The notes under the pieces are model-generated. The model did no database searches, was not told the DNA's origin, and saw only the letters and a list, made by a program, of their open reading frames with translations. DNA of 35,054 bases, taken from contig NZ_LIRJ01000053.1 in the NCBI RefSeq assembly GCF_001419745.1, positions 1-35,054 on the forward strand, given 5' to 3'. A program made the position numbers and the translations under genes. Shown one piece after another: positions 24,049 through 32,700 of the stretch. The DNA comes from Streptomyces silaceus. GTDB taxonomy: Bacteria; Actinomycetota; Actinomycetes; Streptomycetales; Streptomycetaceae. Position 1 is the stretch's first letter; each line of letters begins with the position of its first letter.

Positions 24049-27000
24049 ATGACGGTCACCACGGAGGAGCCCGACGCAAGGGACCAGCCGGGCCGGATAC
24101 GCCCGCGGAGCGGATTCCTCGGCCGCGTGCCCGAGGGATTCGCCGCCTTCTTCGGCACCCTCGGCATCTTCTGCGCCGTCCTCGCGGTCATCGCCCCGCT
24201 GCGCCGCCTCCTGCGCCCCGTCACCGAGGCCCTGGACCTCGTCACGGTCCCGGTCAGCGCGAACCTCGCGTACGCCGTCTTCCTCTTCCTGCTCGCCGCC
24301 GCGACCGCCGCCCGCAAGAAGGTCGCGTGGTGGCTCGTCGTCAGCTATCTGGGCCTGCTCCTCGCCTTCGACGTGCTCGGCGCCGCCGTCGGCTTCTGGG
24401 CGGAGTCACTGCCCTCCTTCGTCATCTGCGGCATCGCCTTCGTGCTGCTGCTCATGGCCCGCAAGGAGTTCTCCGCGGACTCCCGCCGCGGTGCCGTCTG
24501 GCGGGCCATCGCCGTCCTCGCCGCGGGCCTCGGCGTCGCGATCCTGGTCGGCTGGGGCCTGGTCGAGCTGTTCCCCGGCACGCTGCCGCGCGGCGAGCGC
24601 CTGCTCTGGGCCGCGAACCGCGTCTGCGGCGGGCTGATCCACGGCGGCGACTACTTCGACGGCACCCCGCCGCGCGCCCTCTCCTTCTGGCTCGGCCTGT
24701 TCGGCGCGCTCGCCCTCCTGAACGCCGCCGCCACGCTCTTCCGCTCCCAGCGCATGGAGGCGGCCCTGCACGGTGACGAGGAGCCCCGCATCCGCGCGCT
24801 CCTCAAGGCGTACGGGGACCAGGACTCGCTCGGTTACTTCGCCACCCGGCGCGACAAGGCCGTCGTCTTCTCGCCCAGCGGCAAGGCCGCCGTCACCTAT
24901 CGCGTCGAGGCCGGCGTCTGCCTGGCCAGCGGCGACCCCGTCGGCGACCGCGAGGCCTGGCCGCACGCGATCGGCGCCTGGCAGGACGTGGCCCGGCGGT
25001 ACGCCTGGCAGCCCGCCGTCATGGGCGCCTCCGAGGACGGCGCCACCGCGTACGCCCGTGCCGGACTCGGTGCGCTGCAACTCGGCGACGAGGCGATCCT
25101 GCACGTCGCCGACTTCGACCTGGACGGGCGCGACATGCGCGTGACCCGCCAGGCCGTGAACCGCGTGCGCCGCACCGGTGCCACCGCGCGGATCCGCCGC
25201 CACTCCACCCTCACGGACGAGGAGATGGAGGAGATCATCGACAAGGCCGACGCCTGGCGGGACACCGAGACCGAGCGCGGCTTCTCCATGGCCCTGGACC
25301 GCCTCGGCGACCCCGAGGACGGCGAGTGCCTCCTCGTCGAGGCACTGGACGCCGACGGCAGGCTCCTCGCCCTGCTCTCCCTGGTGCCCTGGGGCAGGGA
25401 CGGCATCTCCCTGGACCTGATGCGCCGCGACCGCAGCGCACCGAACGGCGTCATGGAGTTCATGGTCACCGAACTCTGCGCCTCCGCCGCCAAGTTCGGG
25501 GTGCGTCGCATCTCCCTCAACTTCGCCGTGTTCCGCTCGGTCTTCGAGGAGGGCGGCCGGATCGGCGCCGGACCCGTCCTGCGGCTGTGGCGCAAGCTGC
25601 TCCTCTTCTTCTCCAAGTGGTGGCAGCTCGAAGCGCTCTACCGCTCCAACGCCAAGTACCACCCCGAGTGGTACCCGCGCTTCATCTGCTACGGCGACAG
25701 CGGCGCGCTCGCCCGCATCAGCCTGGCGTCCGGCATCGCCGAGGGCTTCGTCTCCGTGCCGTCCCTGCGCACCCTCTGGGGCAAGGGCCACAAGCCCCGG
25801 GGCGTCACCCAGCCCGCGACCACCGAGGGCCTCCCGTCGATCGCCGCGCTCGGCCTCACCGGACAGGACGGCGACGCCGCCGGCGACCCGGCGTCGAAGC
25901 TCCCCGAACAGATCCGGATCCGCCACCGCAAACTCGACCGGCTGCGCTCCCAGGGCGTCGACCCCTACCCGGTCGGCCTGCCCCCGCGCACCCACGAACT
26001 GGCCGCCGTCACCGCGGACATGAAGGGTGATCAGGTCACCGTCGCGGGCCGCGTCATGCTCGTACGCGACTTCGGCGGCGTCGTCTTCGTCGTGCTGCGC
26101 GACTGGTCCGGCGACCGCCAGCTCGCCCTGACCCGCGACACCTCGGGACCCGACGTCCTCGACCGCTTCACCACCGGCACCGACATCGGCGACCACATCA
26201 CGGCCACCGGCACCGTCGGCACCAGCGACAAGGGCGAGCTCACCGTCTTCGTCACCGACTGGCGCCTCACCGGCAAGTGCCTGCGCCCGCTGCCCGACAA
26301 GCGCCGCGGCCTGACCGACCCCGAGGCCAAGGTCCGCCGCCGCTATCTCGACCTGGTCGCGAGCCCCGGCGCCCGCGACGTCGTCCGCGCCCGCTCCACC
26401 GCCGTGCAGGCCCTGCGCCAGGGGCTCCTCGACCGCGGCTACCTGGAGGTCGAGACGCCGATGCTCCAGCAGATCCACGGCGGCGCCAACGCCCGGCCCT
26501 TCACCACCCACATCAACGCCTATGACCTCGACCTGTATCTGCGCATCGCCCCCGAGCTGTACCTCAAGCGGCTCTGCGTCGGCGGCATGGAGAAGGTCTT
26601 CGAGATGGGCCGCACCTTCCGCAACGAAGGCGTGAGCTACAAGCACAACCCCGAGTTCACGATGCTGGAGGCCTACCAGGCCTTCGCCGACTACGACGTG
26701 ATGCTCGACCTCACCCGCGAGCTCATCCAGGGCGCCGCGACCGCCGCCTTCGGTTCGCCCGTCGCCCGCAAGGCCGACGCCGACGGCAGGCTCGTCGAGC
26801 ACGACATCTCCGGGCCCTGGCCGGTCAAGACCGTCTACGGCGCGATCTCCGAGGCGCTCGGCGAGGAGGTCGACGCCGACACCCCGCGGGCGGCCCTGCA
26901 CCGCCTCTGCGACCGCGCCGGCGTCCCGTACACCGCCGACGACGGCCGCGGCGACGTCATCCTGGAGATGTACGAACGGCTCGTCGAGGAGAGGACGAAG

Positions 27001-27357
27001 CTGCCCACCTTCTACAAGGACTTCCCGACCGACGTCTCCCCGCTGACCCGCCAGCACCGCACCGACCCGCGCCTGGCCGAGCGCTGGGACCTCGTCGCCT
27101 TCGGCACCGAACTGGGCACCGCCTACTCGGAGTTGACCGACCCCGTCGAGCAGCGCCGACGCCTCACCGCCCAGTCGCTGCTCGCCGCCGGGGGAGACCC
27201 CGAGGCCATGGAGCTCGACGAGGACTTCCTCGACGCCCTGGAGTACGCGATGCCGCCCACCGGCGGTCTCGGCATCGGCGTCGACCGGCTCGTCATGTTC
27301 CTCACCGGCCTGACCATCCGGGAGACGCTGCCCTTCCCGCTGGTGCGCCGCGTCTGA
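24049..27357 (+). CDS. lysX: LysX: lysylphosphatidylglycerol synthetase fused to lysyl-tRNA synthetase
   Basis: 1102 residues, three parts. An N-terminal membrane region (about 25-230) with several helices; an MprF-type GNAT-like transferase (DUF2156) about 230-560 ([39 protein letters not shown]); and a class II lysyl-tRNA synthetase from about 618, with an OB fold ([20 protein letters not shown]), motif 2 FRNEG near 855 (then [13 protein letters not shown]) and motif 3 [13 protein letters not shown] near 1073. It charges tRNA-Lys and transfers lysine to phosphatidylglycerol in the inner leaflet, lowering surface charge and giving resistance to cationic peptides, as shown for M. tuberculosis LysX. 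The length is close to that family (about 1170). No Shine-Dalgarno is seen; the ATG may be leaderless. A polysaccharide deacetylase gene follows on the same strand. Confidence 0.95.
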   Translation: MTVTTEEPDARDQPGRIRPRSGFLGRVPEGFAAFFGTLGIFCAVLAVIAPLRRLLRPVTEALDLVTVPVSANLAYAVFLFLLAAATAARKKVAWWLVVSYLGLLLAFDVLGAAVGFWAESLPSFVICGIAFVLLLMARKEFSADSRRGAVWRAIAVLAAGLGVAILVGWGLVELFPGTLPRGERLLWAANRVCGGLIHGGDYFDGTPPRALSFWLGLFGALALLNAAATLFRSQRMEAALHGDEEPRIRALLKAYGDQDSLGYFATRRDKAVVFSPSGKAAVTYRVEAGVCLASGDPVGDREAWPHAIGAWQDVARRYAWQPAVMGASEDGATAYARAGLGALQLGDEAILHVADFDLDGRDMRVTRQAVNRVRRTGATARIRRHSTLTDEEMEEIIDKADAWRDTETERGFSMALDRLGDPEDGECLLVEALDADGRLLALLSLVPWGRDGISLDLMRRDRSAPNGVMEFMVTELCASAAKFGVRRISLNFAVFRSVFEEGGRIGAGPVLRLWRKLLLFFSKWWQLEALYRSNAKYHPEWYPRFICYGDSGALARISLASGIAEGFVSVPSLRTLWGKGHKPRGVTQPATTEGLPSIAALGLTGQDGDAAGDPASKLPEQIRIRHRKLDRLRSQGVDPYPVGLPPRTHELAAVTADMKGDQVTVAGRVMLVRDFGGVVFVVLRDWSGDRQLALTRDTSGPDVLDRFTTGTDIGDHITATGTVGTSDKGELTVFVTDWRLTGKCLRPLPDKRRGLTDPEAKVRRRYLDLVASPGARDVVRARSTAVQALRQGLLDRGYLEVETPMLQQIHGGANARPFTTHINAYDLDLYLRIAPELYLKRLCVGGMEKVFEMGRTFRNEGVSYKHNPEFTMLEAYQAFADYDVMLDLTRELIQGAATAAFGSPVARKADADGRLVEHDISGPWPVKTVYGAISEALGEEVDADTPRAALHRLCDRAGVPYTADDGRGDVILEMYERLVEERTKLPTFYKDFPTDVSPLTRQHRTDPRLAERWDLVAFGTELGTAYSELTDPVEQRRRLTAQSLLAAGGDPEAMELDEDFLDALEYAMPPTGGLGIGVDRLVMFLTGLTIRETLPFPLVRRV

Positions 27358-27465
27358 CCCCCGCGCCGCGCCCGGAGGGCTCCGCCGCGTCTGAACGGGT
27401 GCTTTCGGGGGCCGTCCCGGTGTCGGTGTTTCCGCGCGGGCCTTCGGCCATGCGACGGATTAGTC

Positions 27466-28311
27466 ATGAAAGACGATCAGCTGACTCCAGGGCGCCGGGT
27501 GCTGCTCCGCGCCGCCGCGGTCCTCGGCCTGACCGCCACCGCGGGCTGCGTGGGCACGGACCGCTCCGCCGCCCCCGGGCCCACGGCCACCGGCGGGGCG
27601 CCCGCCGCGGGCCCGCAGGCCGCCCGCGCCCTCAAGCCCTCCGCGTACCGCCTGCAGCCCATCGCCGGATTCGGCCCCCAGCGCGCCGCCCGCGCCCTGC
27701 CCCGCGTACGCAAGGCGCCGATCCTGCGCATCCCGGGCCGCGACCGCTCGATGGTGCTGACCTTCGACGACGGCCCCGACCCGCGCTACACCCCGCACAT
27801 CCTGCGGACCCTGCGCCGGTACGACGTCCGCGCGATGTTCTTCGTCTGCGGGGAGATGGCCGTCGACAACAAGGACCTGCTGCGCGAGATGGCCGACGAC
27901 GGGCATCTGATCGGCAACCACACCTGGAGCCATCCGCTGCTGCCGCGTCTGTCCCGGGCCGCGATGCGCGACCAGATCGAGCGCACCTGCGACGTCGTCG
28001 AGGACGCGACCGGCGATGCCCCCGAGTGGTTCCGGGCCCCCTACGGCGCGTGGAACCGCAACGCCTTCCAGCTGGGCGCCGACCTCGGCATGGAGCCGCT
28101 CGCCTGGACCGTCGACACCCTCGACTGGACCGAGCCCGGCGCGGGGACCATCGTGCGGCGGGTGCGCGCGGGTGCCGGGCCGGGCGTCGTGGTGCTCTCG
28201 CACGACGCGGGCGGCGACCGCTCGGGCAGCGTCACGGCCCTGCGCGAGTACCTGCCGGAGCTGCTCGACTCCGGCTACCGCATCACGGTGCCGAGCCGCC
28301 CCATGGTCTGA
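27466..28311 (+). CDS. Polysaccharide deacetylase (NodB/CE4) lipoprotein
   Basis: 281 residues. Tat-like signal (R10 R11 in [14 protein letters not shown]) with lipobox-like TAGC (C28). NodB domain: motif 1 TFDDGPD (T99-D105, with D101/D102), motif 2 H152-x3-H156 (HTWSHP), motif 3 RAPYG (R190-G194), then a WTVDTLDW segment and LSHDAGG. These are the metal and catalytic residues of CE4 enzymes, which remove N-acetyl groups from peptidoglycan, chitin or related polymers outside the cell. All are intact. The ribosome site is weak (ACGGA). It lies 108 nt after lysX in the same direction, suggesting both contribute to envelope modification. The substrate is not defined by sequence. Confidence 0.92.
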   Translation: MKDDQLTPGRRVLLRAAAVLGLTATAGCVGTDRSAAPGPTATGGAPAAGPQAARALKPSAYRLQPIAGFGPQRAARALPRVRKAPILRIPGRDRSMVLTFDDGPDPRYTPHILRTLRRYDVRAMFFVCGEMAVDNKDLLREMADDGHLIGNHTWSHPLLPRLSRAAMRDQIERTCDVVEDATGDAPEWFRAPYGAWNRNAFQLGADLGMEPLAWTVDTLDWTEPGAGTIVRRVRAGAGPGVVVLSHDAGGDRSGSVTALREYLPELLDSGYRITVPSRPMV

Positions 28312-28319
28312 GCGGCGCG

Positions 28320-28352
28320 GGGGTCCGGGGCGCGCGCCGCGGCCCGGACCCC
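28320..28352. terminator. Hairpin between convergent deacetylase and sortase genes
   Basis: GGGGTCCGGG (28320-28329) and CCCGGACCCC (28343-28352), perfect 10-bp stem, 13-nt GC-rich loop. It lies between stops at 28311 and 28373. Confidence 0.7.
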
Positions 28353-28372
28353 TCGCCCCTCGGACCGGTGCG

Positions 28373-29053
28373 TCAGCGCACGGCGACCAGGCGGGCGAAC
28401 ACCACGACGTTCCCGTCGTATCCGGACTGCTTCGAGAAACCGCCGCCGCAGGTGATCACGCGCAATTCGGGAGTCCCGCTGTTTCCGTAGACCCGTTTGC
28501 CCGGGAAATTCTCCTTCTCGAAGACCTCGATTCCGTAGATCTCGAAAATCGCCGTCTTCTTGTCCTTGCGCCTGACCTCGACGTGATTTCCCTTCTTCAG
28601 CGAACCGAGTCCGTAGAAGACCGCCGGGCCCTGCTGATTGTCCACATGGCCGACCACCACCGCCGTGCCCTTCTCCCCCGGCGACACGGCGCCGGTGAAC
28701 CAGCCCGCGAGATTCGGGTCCTCCGGCGGCGGCGCGTCCACCCACCCCTCGGCGTCCAGGCCCACCGGCATGATCGGGGCGTCCACCTGGATGCCCTTGA
28801 TGCGCACGCGCTCGGCGGGCGAGAAGGCCAGGGGCGCGGGGGCGCCGCGGCCCGCGTCGGGCGCGCGGTCGGCGGCAGCGGCGGACGCGGGCTGCGGCGG
28901 GCCCACGTCGAATTCCCCCGAGCCGTTGCGGATCAGCGCGAGTCCGGTCAGCAGGACGAGTGCCATCACGCCCCACGGGGCGCGCTTCTTGGGCTTTTCC
29001 TCCTCCTGGAGATCCTGGAAGTCGAACTCGTCGGCCGGATGGGACGAAGGCAT
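28373..29053 (-). CDS. Class F sortase
   Basis: 226 residues. Acidic N-terminus, one membrane anchor at about 25-42 ([17 protein letters not shown]), an Ala/Pro linker, then the sortase barrel from about 80 ([16 protein letters not shown]). The catalytic triad is visible: His136 in VVGHVDN, Cys202 in ITCGGGF and Arg221 in VVFARL. Class F sortases are the actinobacterial housekeeping-like type that cleave LPXTG-like signals and link proteins to the cell wall. Two secreted proteins with C-terminal anchors lie directly behind it, but neither has an LPXTG motif. ATG 29053 begins the typical acidic N-terminus. The promoter lies in the 335-bp divergent gap. Confidence 0.93.
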   Translation of the reverse strand: MPSSHPADEFDFQDLQEEEKPKKRAPWGVMALVLLTGLALIRNGSGEFDVGPPQPASAAAADRAPDAGRGAPAPLAFSPAERVRIKGIQVDAPIMPVGLDAEGWVDAPPPEDPNLAGWFTGAVSPGEKGTAVVVGHVDNQQGPAVFYGLGSLKKGNHVEVRRKDKKTAIFEIYGIEVFEKENFPGKRVYGNSGTPELRVITCGGGFSKQSGYDGNVVVFARLVAVR

Positions 29054-29388
29054 TCTCTATCCCCTCTCAACGCGGCATGCGCACCGCGTCCGTTGCGCGT
29101 ACGAAAACGCTAAGCGCGGGGCGCGCGGCGTGCGAAAGGGCGGGCGCGAACGGGTGGCGTCCGGGCCGGGGTGCGCCATCCGAGTCGCCCCCGACAGGAA
29201 ATTTCTGACGGTCCGTGACCTGCGGTGATGGCGCATTGCGCGGACGCGCCCCGGCGTGTCGTCTCACCAGGACGGCCGATACCCGAAATGCGGGTCCGCG
29301 CACGGCATCTGAGGGTCAGTCTGGGAGGCGCTCTCTCGCCGATCGACCGGGGACGGTAGCCCCGGGGCGCCTTCCGCGGAGGATTGCC
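29054..29388. other. Divergent intergenic region between the sortase and the first secreted protein
   Basis: No gene supported. It should carry two divergent promoters; I could not choose the hexamers with confidence. GCGGAGGA just before 29389 is the ribosome site of the plus-strand gene. Confidence 0.4.
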
Positions 29389-29895
29389 ATGCGTACTTCT
29401 CGTATGCGGACCACTCGTGCCCTCGCGGTCGCCGCCGCGGCCGTCGGGGCGGTCGGGCTCGCCGCGCCGGCCGCGTCCGCGTGGGCCGACCCGACCAACA
29501 TCGTGGCGATGCCCAGTGTGATCCCGAGGGGCGGGCACCTGACGGTCACGGTCGACGGCACGTCCTGCCAGACCGGCGGGAAGATCAAGTCGCCCGCCTT
29601 CCCGGAGACGGACCTCCAGGCCATTCCGGGCGGCAGCACGGCGAGTGCGACCGCGACCATCAACGCCGACGCCACGCCGGGCGCGTACGACATCACCGCC
29701 ATGTGCGGCGGCAAGGAGCTCACCCGGCCCGCCGCCTTCACGGTCATCCACGGCGGTGTCCGCGGTGGCCTCGGCGGCAGCTCGACCACCGGGGCGACCA
29801 GCACCGACATGGCGATCGGCGGCGCCCTCGTGGCCGCCGCCGTGGTCGGTGGCGGCGTGTTCTGGATGCGCCGCAGGGCCGAGAACAGGGTCTGA
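29389..29895 (+). CDS. Secreted membrane-anchored beta-sandwich protein, paralogue of the facing gene
   Basis: 168 residues. Signal peptide 1 to about 31 (ALAVAAAAVGAVGLAAPAAS), an Ig-like beta-sandwich (PSVIPRGGHLTVTVDG, with two later Cys in GTSC and AMCGG), a Gly-rich linker (HGGVRGGLGGSSTTGA) and a C-terminal membrane segment about 140-160 ending RRRAENRV. This is the layout of a sortase-dependent surface protein but with no LPXTG. The facing gene product shares PxxIxxGGxxTxxVDG, the Cys spacing, the GVxxGxGGS linker and an RRR tail, so the two are paralogues. Role unknown; probably a surface protein of the envelope, likely held by the C-terminal helix. Strong ribosome site GCGGAGGA. Confidence 0.85.
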   Translation: MRTSRMRTTRALAVAAAAVGAVGLAAPAASAWADPTNIVAMPSVIPRGGHLTVTVDGTSCQTGGKIKSPAFPETDLQAIPGGSTASATATINADATPGAYDITAMCGGKELTRPAAFTVIHGGVRGGLGGSSTTGATSTDMAIGGALVAAAVVGGGVFWMRRRAENRV

Positions 29896-29983
29896 GCGTT
29901 CCGCCGGGCCGGCGCGTCCCCCTTCCGAGCCGCGCCCGGCACCTTCCGCTCGCAGCGCGCGACACTCGCACGGCGCGTGACGC

Positions 29984-30022
29984 GCCTCGCCCCCGGGACG
30001 GGAGACGTCCCGGGGGCGAGGC
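29984..30022. terminator. Perfect 17-bp bidirectional terminator between the paralogues
   Basis: GCCTCGCCCCCGGGACG (29984-30000) and CGTCCCGGGGGCGAGGC (30006-30022) with a 5-nt loop GGAGA, between stops at 29895 and 30038. Confidence 0.9.
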
Positions 30023-30037
30023 GTTGCCGAGGGCCGG

Positions 30038-30562
30038 TCAGGAGTCCTCGCCGGTGCGGCGGCGCGTCTTGTAGTACGCGGTGCCCAGGGCGCCCAGGAT
30101 CAGCGCGCTGCCGAGGGCGATCTCGTGCAGGTCGAGCCCGCCGAGGCTGCCGCCGATGCCCGCCTTGACGCCCTTGTGGACGGTGTGGGCGCCGTCCGGG
30201 CGGCCGGTGGCGATGGTCAGGTCGGTCTTGTCGCTGCCCGGGTTGCTGCCGTTGCAGGTGAACGTCACCTCGTACATCGCGCCCGGTTTCGCGTCCCAGA
30301 ACACCTGCGCCGTGGCGGACTTCTGCCCCTTGGGGATGGTGGTGTCGTCGAAGACGCCGGAGGTGACCTTGGTGTCGCCGTCGCAGCCGTCGACGTTGAG
30401 GGTGACCGTGCCGCCGGCGGCGATCGTCGTGGGGGAGACGCTGAAGCCGAACGCGGTCACGTTCTGCTCCTCGCCCGTGACGGCCGCCGAGGCGGTCGGG
30501 GCGGTGAGGGTCAGGGCGGTGGCGGTGAGCAGAGCGGCCGAAGCGACACGTATCGCGCGCAT
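30038..30562 (-). CDS. Secreted membrane-anchored beta-sandwich protein (second paralogue)
   Basis: 174 residues from ATG 30562 (ribosome site GGAGG, 8 nt upstream). Signal peptide about 1-27 (ASAALLTATALTLTAPTASA), Ig-like domain (SVSPTTIAAGGTVTLNVDGC; VTFTCNGS), linker HKGVKAGIGGSLGG and a C-terminal helix (IALGSALILGALGTAYY) with a KTRRRTGEDS tail. No LPXTG. It is clearly related to the facing gene product, which is a separate convergent gene across a 17-bp terminator. An in-frame ATG at 30691 would add a non-signal Arg/Pro-rich extension and is rejected. The function is unknown; proximity to the sortase suggests a surface role. Confidence 0.87.
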   Translation of the reverse strand: MRAIRVASAALLTATALTLTAPTASAAVTGEEQNVTAFGFSVSPTTIAAGGTVTLNVDGCDGDTKVTSGVFDDTTIPKGQKSATAQVFWDAKPGAMYEVTFTCNGSNPGSDKTDLTIATGRPDGAHTVHKGVKAGIGGSLGGLDLHEIALGSALILGALGTAYYKTRRRTGEDS

Positions 30563-30723
30563 GGTGGATCCTCCGGGTCCCCGAGGAGCAGCTGCGGACC
30601 TTCTTCCGCTGACGCCTGAAATGCACCTCGATGCCCGAAACGCTAGGTAGGGATCCCTGTGGTCGCGATCGGTGTCGCGCGAACGGGGCAATGGTGTGGG
30701 CCGGACAGGGGAACGGCGTGGCG

Positions 30724-30747
30724 TGTCGGCCCCGGCGGGCGCCGACG
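30724..30747 (-). terminator. Small hairpin after the YjbR/HhH gene
   Basis: On the minus strand the imperfect repeat GTCGGC / GCCGAC (7 bp with one G-U) lies 6 nt after the stop at 30753. Weak. Confidence 0.35.
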
Positions 30748-30752
30748 GTGTG

Positions 30753-31298
30753 TCAGGACTCCCGGCGCAGGCCGAGCCCCCGCCGGTCCAGCTCCTCGGC
30801 GAGGATCCGCACGGCCTTGGGGCCGACCCCGTGCAGGGCCAGGAGTTCGGACTCCGTGTGCGCGGCCACCCGCTCCAGGGTGGTCAGGCCCGCGCCGCAC
30901 AGCGCCCGCGTCGCCGGTCTGCCGATGCCGGCGGGCAGATCCCCGCCGGGGGCGTCCGCCGCGGACTCCGCGGCGGCCAGGGACGCGGCGAGCCGCTTGG
31001 GCGCCCGCTCGCGCCATGCCGCCCGGACCAGGGCGTTCAGGCCCTTGCCGTTGATCTCGGCCAGCGGCACCCGGAAGCCGATCGGCGTACCTCCGCGGAC
31101 CAGGCGCTCACCGCCGGGGTGCGCCGCCACGGCGGCCTCCGTCCCGTCGTGCGGCAGACGGAGCTGGACGTACCCGTCCTTCGTCACCGAGGCGAAGCCC
31201 TTGCCCCGGACGGTGAAGGCGGCCATCCCGAAGTGGGTGCCCTCCTCGGCCTCGGGAAGGGCGAGGGCGGCCTTGCGGAGCTGGGTCACCGTAGTCAT
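30753..31298 (-). CDS. YjbR/MmcQ-like domain fused to a helix-hairpin-helix domain
   Basis: 181 residues, soluble. The first about 85 residues resemble MmcQ/YjbR (DUF419): ALALPEAEEGTHFGMAAFTV, then KDGYVQLRLP. The last about 60 contain a helix-hairpin-helix like TfoX_C or the RNA polymerase alpha C-terminal domain (IGRPATRALCGAGLTTLERV; ELLALHGVGPKAV), usually a non-specific DNA-binding element. Function is not known. The esterase stop at 31302 is 3 nt upstream of this ATG, so translation is probably coupled to the esterase gene. A small hairpin follows. Confidence 0.85.
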   Translation of the reverse strand: MTTVTQLRKAALALPEAEEGTHFGMAAFTVRGKGFASVTKDGYVQLRLPHDGTEAAVAAHPGGERLVRGGTPIGFRVPLAEINGKGLNALVRAAWRERAPKRLAASLAAAESAADAPGGDLPAGIGRPATRALCGAGLTTLERVAAHTESELLALHGVGPKAVRILAEELDRRGLGLRRES

Positions 31299-31301
31299 GG
31301 C

Positions 31302-32606
31302 TCAGGGTGTCAGACCGATGTGCGACGCGAGCCACGGCAACTGCTTCTCCAGGCCGGGGCGCCACACCTGCCAGCTGTGCCCGCCGGGCAGCTCGACGAG
31401 CTGGGCCTTCATGCCCGCCTTCCGTGCCGCCGTGTACACCTTGAGGGCCTGCGGGCGGTACGTCGAGTCGTCGGTGCCCGCGACGAACGTGCCCGCGGTG
31501 TCCGGGAACTTCTCCCGCGCCAGCACGTCCATCGGATTGACCTTCTCGAACGCCGCCTCGTCCCCGCCGAACGCCGCGTCCACGGTCTTCTTGCGGCTGC
31601 CGAGCGTCGGCTCGTCCTGGCCGGAGATGTCGAGGAAGGTGCCGTAGCGCCGGGGCGCGTTGACCGCCATCTGCAGGGCGCAGGTGCCGCCGTTGGAGAG
31701 CCCCGAGACCGCCCAGTGCTCGCGGTCCGTGGCCGTCTGCAGATGACCGGCCGCCCAGGCGGGCACGTCGTCGGCGAGGTACGTCTGCACCTTGCCGAGC
31801 CTGGAGTCCATGCACAGCGGGTTGTCGAAGGGGGAGCCCAGCGGGTCGACCACCAGGACGATCGGTGCGAGACCGTCGTGCCCGGCGGCGAAGTCGTCCA
31901 TCATGTCCGGCAGCTGACCCGAGGTGATCCAGTCCTGCGGCGAGCCCGGCTGCCCCGCCATCAGGACGAGGACGGGAAGCAGGGGCCGGGGGGAGGCGCG
32001 ATAGGCCGGCGGCAGGTAGACGTACGCGTCGCGCGCGTCGAAGCCCGACGTGGTGCCCGGGATCGAGGCGGTCGACACCGTGCCCTTGGCGGGCAGCCCG
32101 GACGGGGCCTTCCACACCTCGGAGAGCGCCTTGCCCTTCGGTACGTCGAGCACCGGCTCCTTCTTGCCGGTGGCGTCCTTGAGGCTGACGGTGTCCTGGG
32201 GGCCGAGCATGGTCCGCACGGTGGGGTAGTTGTCGTAGTGGATGTTGACCTCGGACAGGCCGAGCACCACGACGAGCGCGCCGGACAGGAGCGCCCCGGC
32301 GCGACCGCGCCACCGCAGCGTCGGCATCCGGAACAGCGCCAGGCACACCCCGAGGATCGCGACACCGATCCACAGCACGACGTCGCTGGGGAGCTTGTCG
32401 GGGAAGGGCTGCCACCAGTCGTCGACCGTCAGCTTGACCAGGAAGGTGAGCAGGGCCGCCGCGACCACGGCGAGCGGCAGGAGCCGGGTCCACCAGCGGA
32501 CGTCGCGCGAGACCAGGAGCGCGACGAGCGCCGCGCAGCCGACGATCCGCACGACGAGCGGAACCGCTCCGTCGACCAGCGACCAGTCCAGCGGCCCGGC
32601 GGCCAT
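31302..32606 (-). CDS. Membrane-anchored antigen-85-like esterase
   Basis: 434 residues from ATG 32606 (GTGGAG ribosome site 9 nt upstream; in-frame ATG 32660 is possible but adds a tail of unlikely composition that reaches the hairpin upstream). Four predicted membrane helices in the first about 130 residues, then an extracytoplasmic alpha/beta-hydrolase of the esterase D/antigen 85 (mycolyltransferase) type. The catalytic Ser304 sits in GLSNGG and His410 in PGGHSWQ. In mycolate-free Streptomyces such proteins are esterases or acyltransferases of unknown substrate. The gene lies downstream of the permuted tRNA-like RNA on the same strand, 57 nt after its terminator hairpin, so read-through or attenuation is conceivable. 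It is coupled to the YjbR/HhH gene. Confidence 0.88.
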   Translation of the reverse strand: MAAGPLDWSLVDGAVPLVVRIVGCAALVALLVSRDVRWWTRLLPLAVVAAALLTFLVKLTVDDWWQPFPDKLPSDVVLWIGVAILGVCLALFRMPTLRWRGRAGALLSGALVVVLGLSEVNIHYDNYPTVRTMLGPQDTVSLKDATGKKEPVLDVPKGKALSEVWKAPSGLPAKGTVSTASIPGTTSGFDARDAYVYLPPAYRASPRPLLPVLVLMAGQPGSPQDWITSGQLPDMMDDFAAGHDGLAPIVLVVDPLGSPFDNPLCMDSRLGKVQTYLADDVPAWAAGHLQTATDREHWAVSGLSNGGTCALQMAVNAPRRYGTFLDISGQDEPTLGSRKKTVDAAFGGDEAAFEKVNPMDVLAREKFPDTAGTFVAGTDDSTYRPQALKVYTAARKAGMKAQLVELPGGHSWQVWRPGLEKQLPWLASHIGLTP

Positions 32607-32663
32607 CGGCAACCGCTCCACGCGCGTCCCCGTTCCGTTCGGTTCCGTTCGGTGTGGCACGGA

Positions 32664-32693
32664 CTGGGGGCCGGCCAGCCGGCCGGCCCCCAG
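32664..32693 (-). terminator. Perfect 13-bp hairpin terminating the tRNA-like RNA (or attenuating the esterase gene)
   Basis: On the minus strand CTGGGGGCCGGCC and GGCCGGCCCCCAG (forward 32681-32693 and 32664-32676) with a 4-nt loop, 7 nt beyond the end of the tRNA-like fold. No U-tract, as is common in this group. Confidence 0.85.
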
Positions 32694-32700
32694 GGAGGTA

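Noticed and set aside
29389..30562. LPXTG cell-wall sorting signals in the two secreted proteins
   Set aside because: Neither C-terminus contains LPXTG or a close variant; only a hydrophobic helix with an RRR tail is present.
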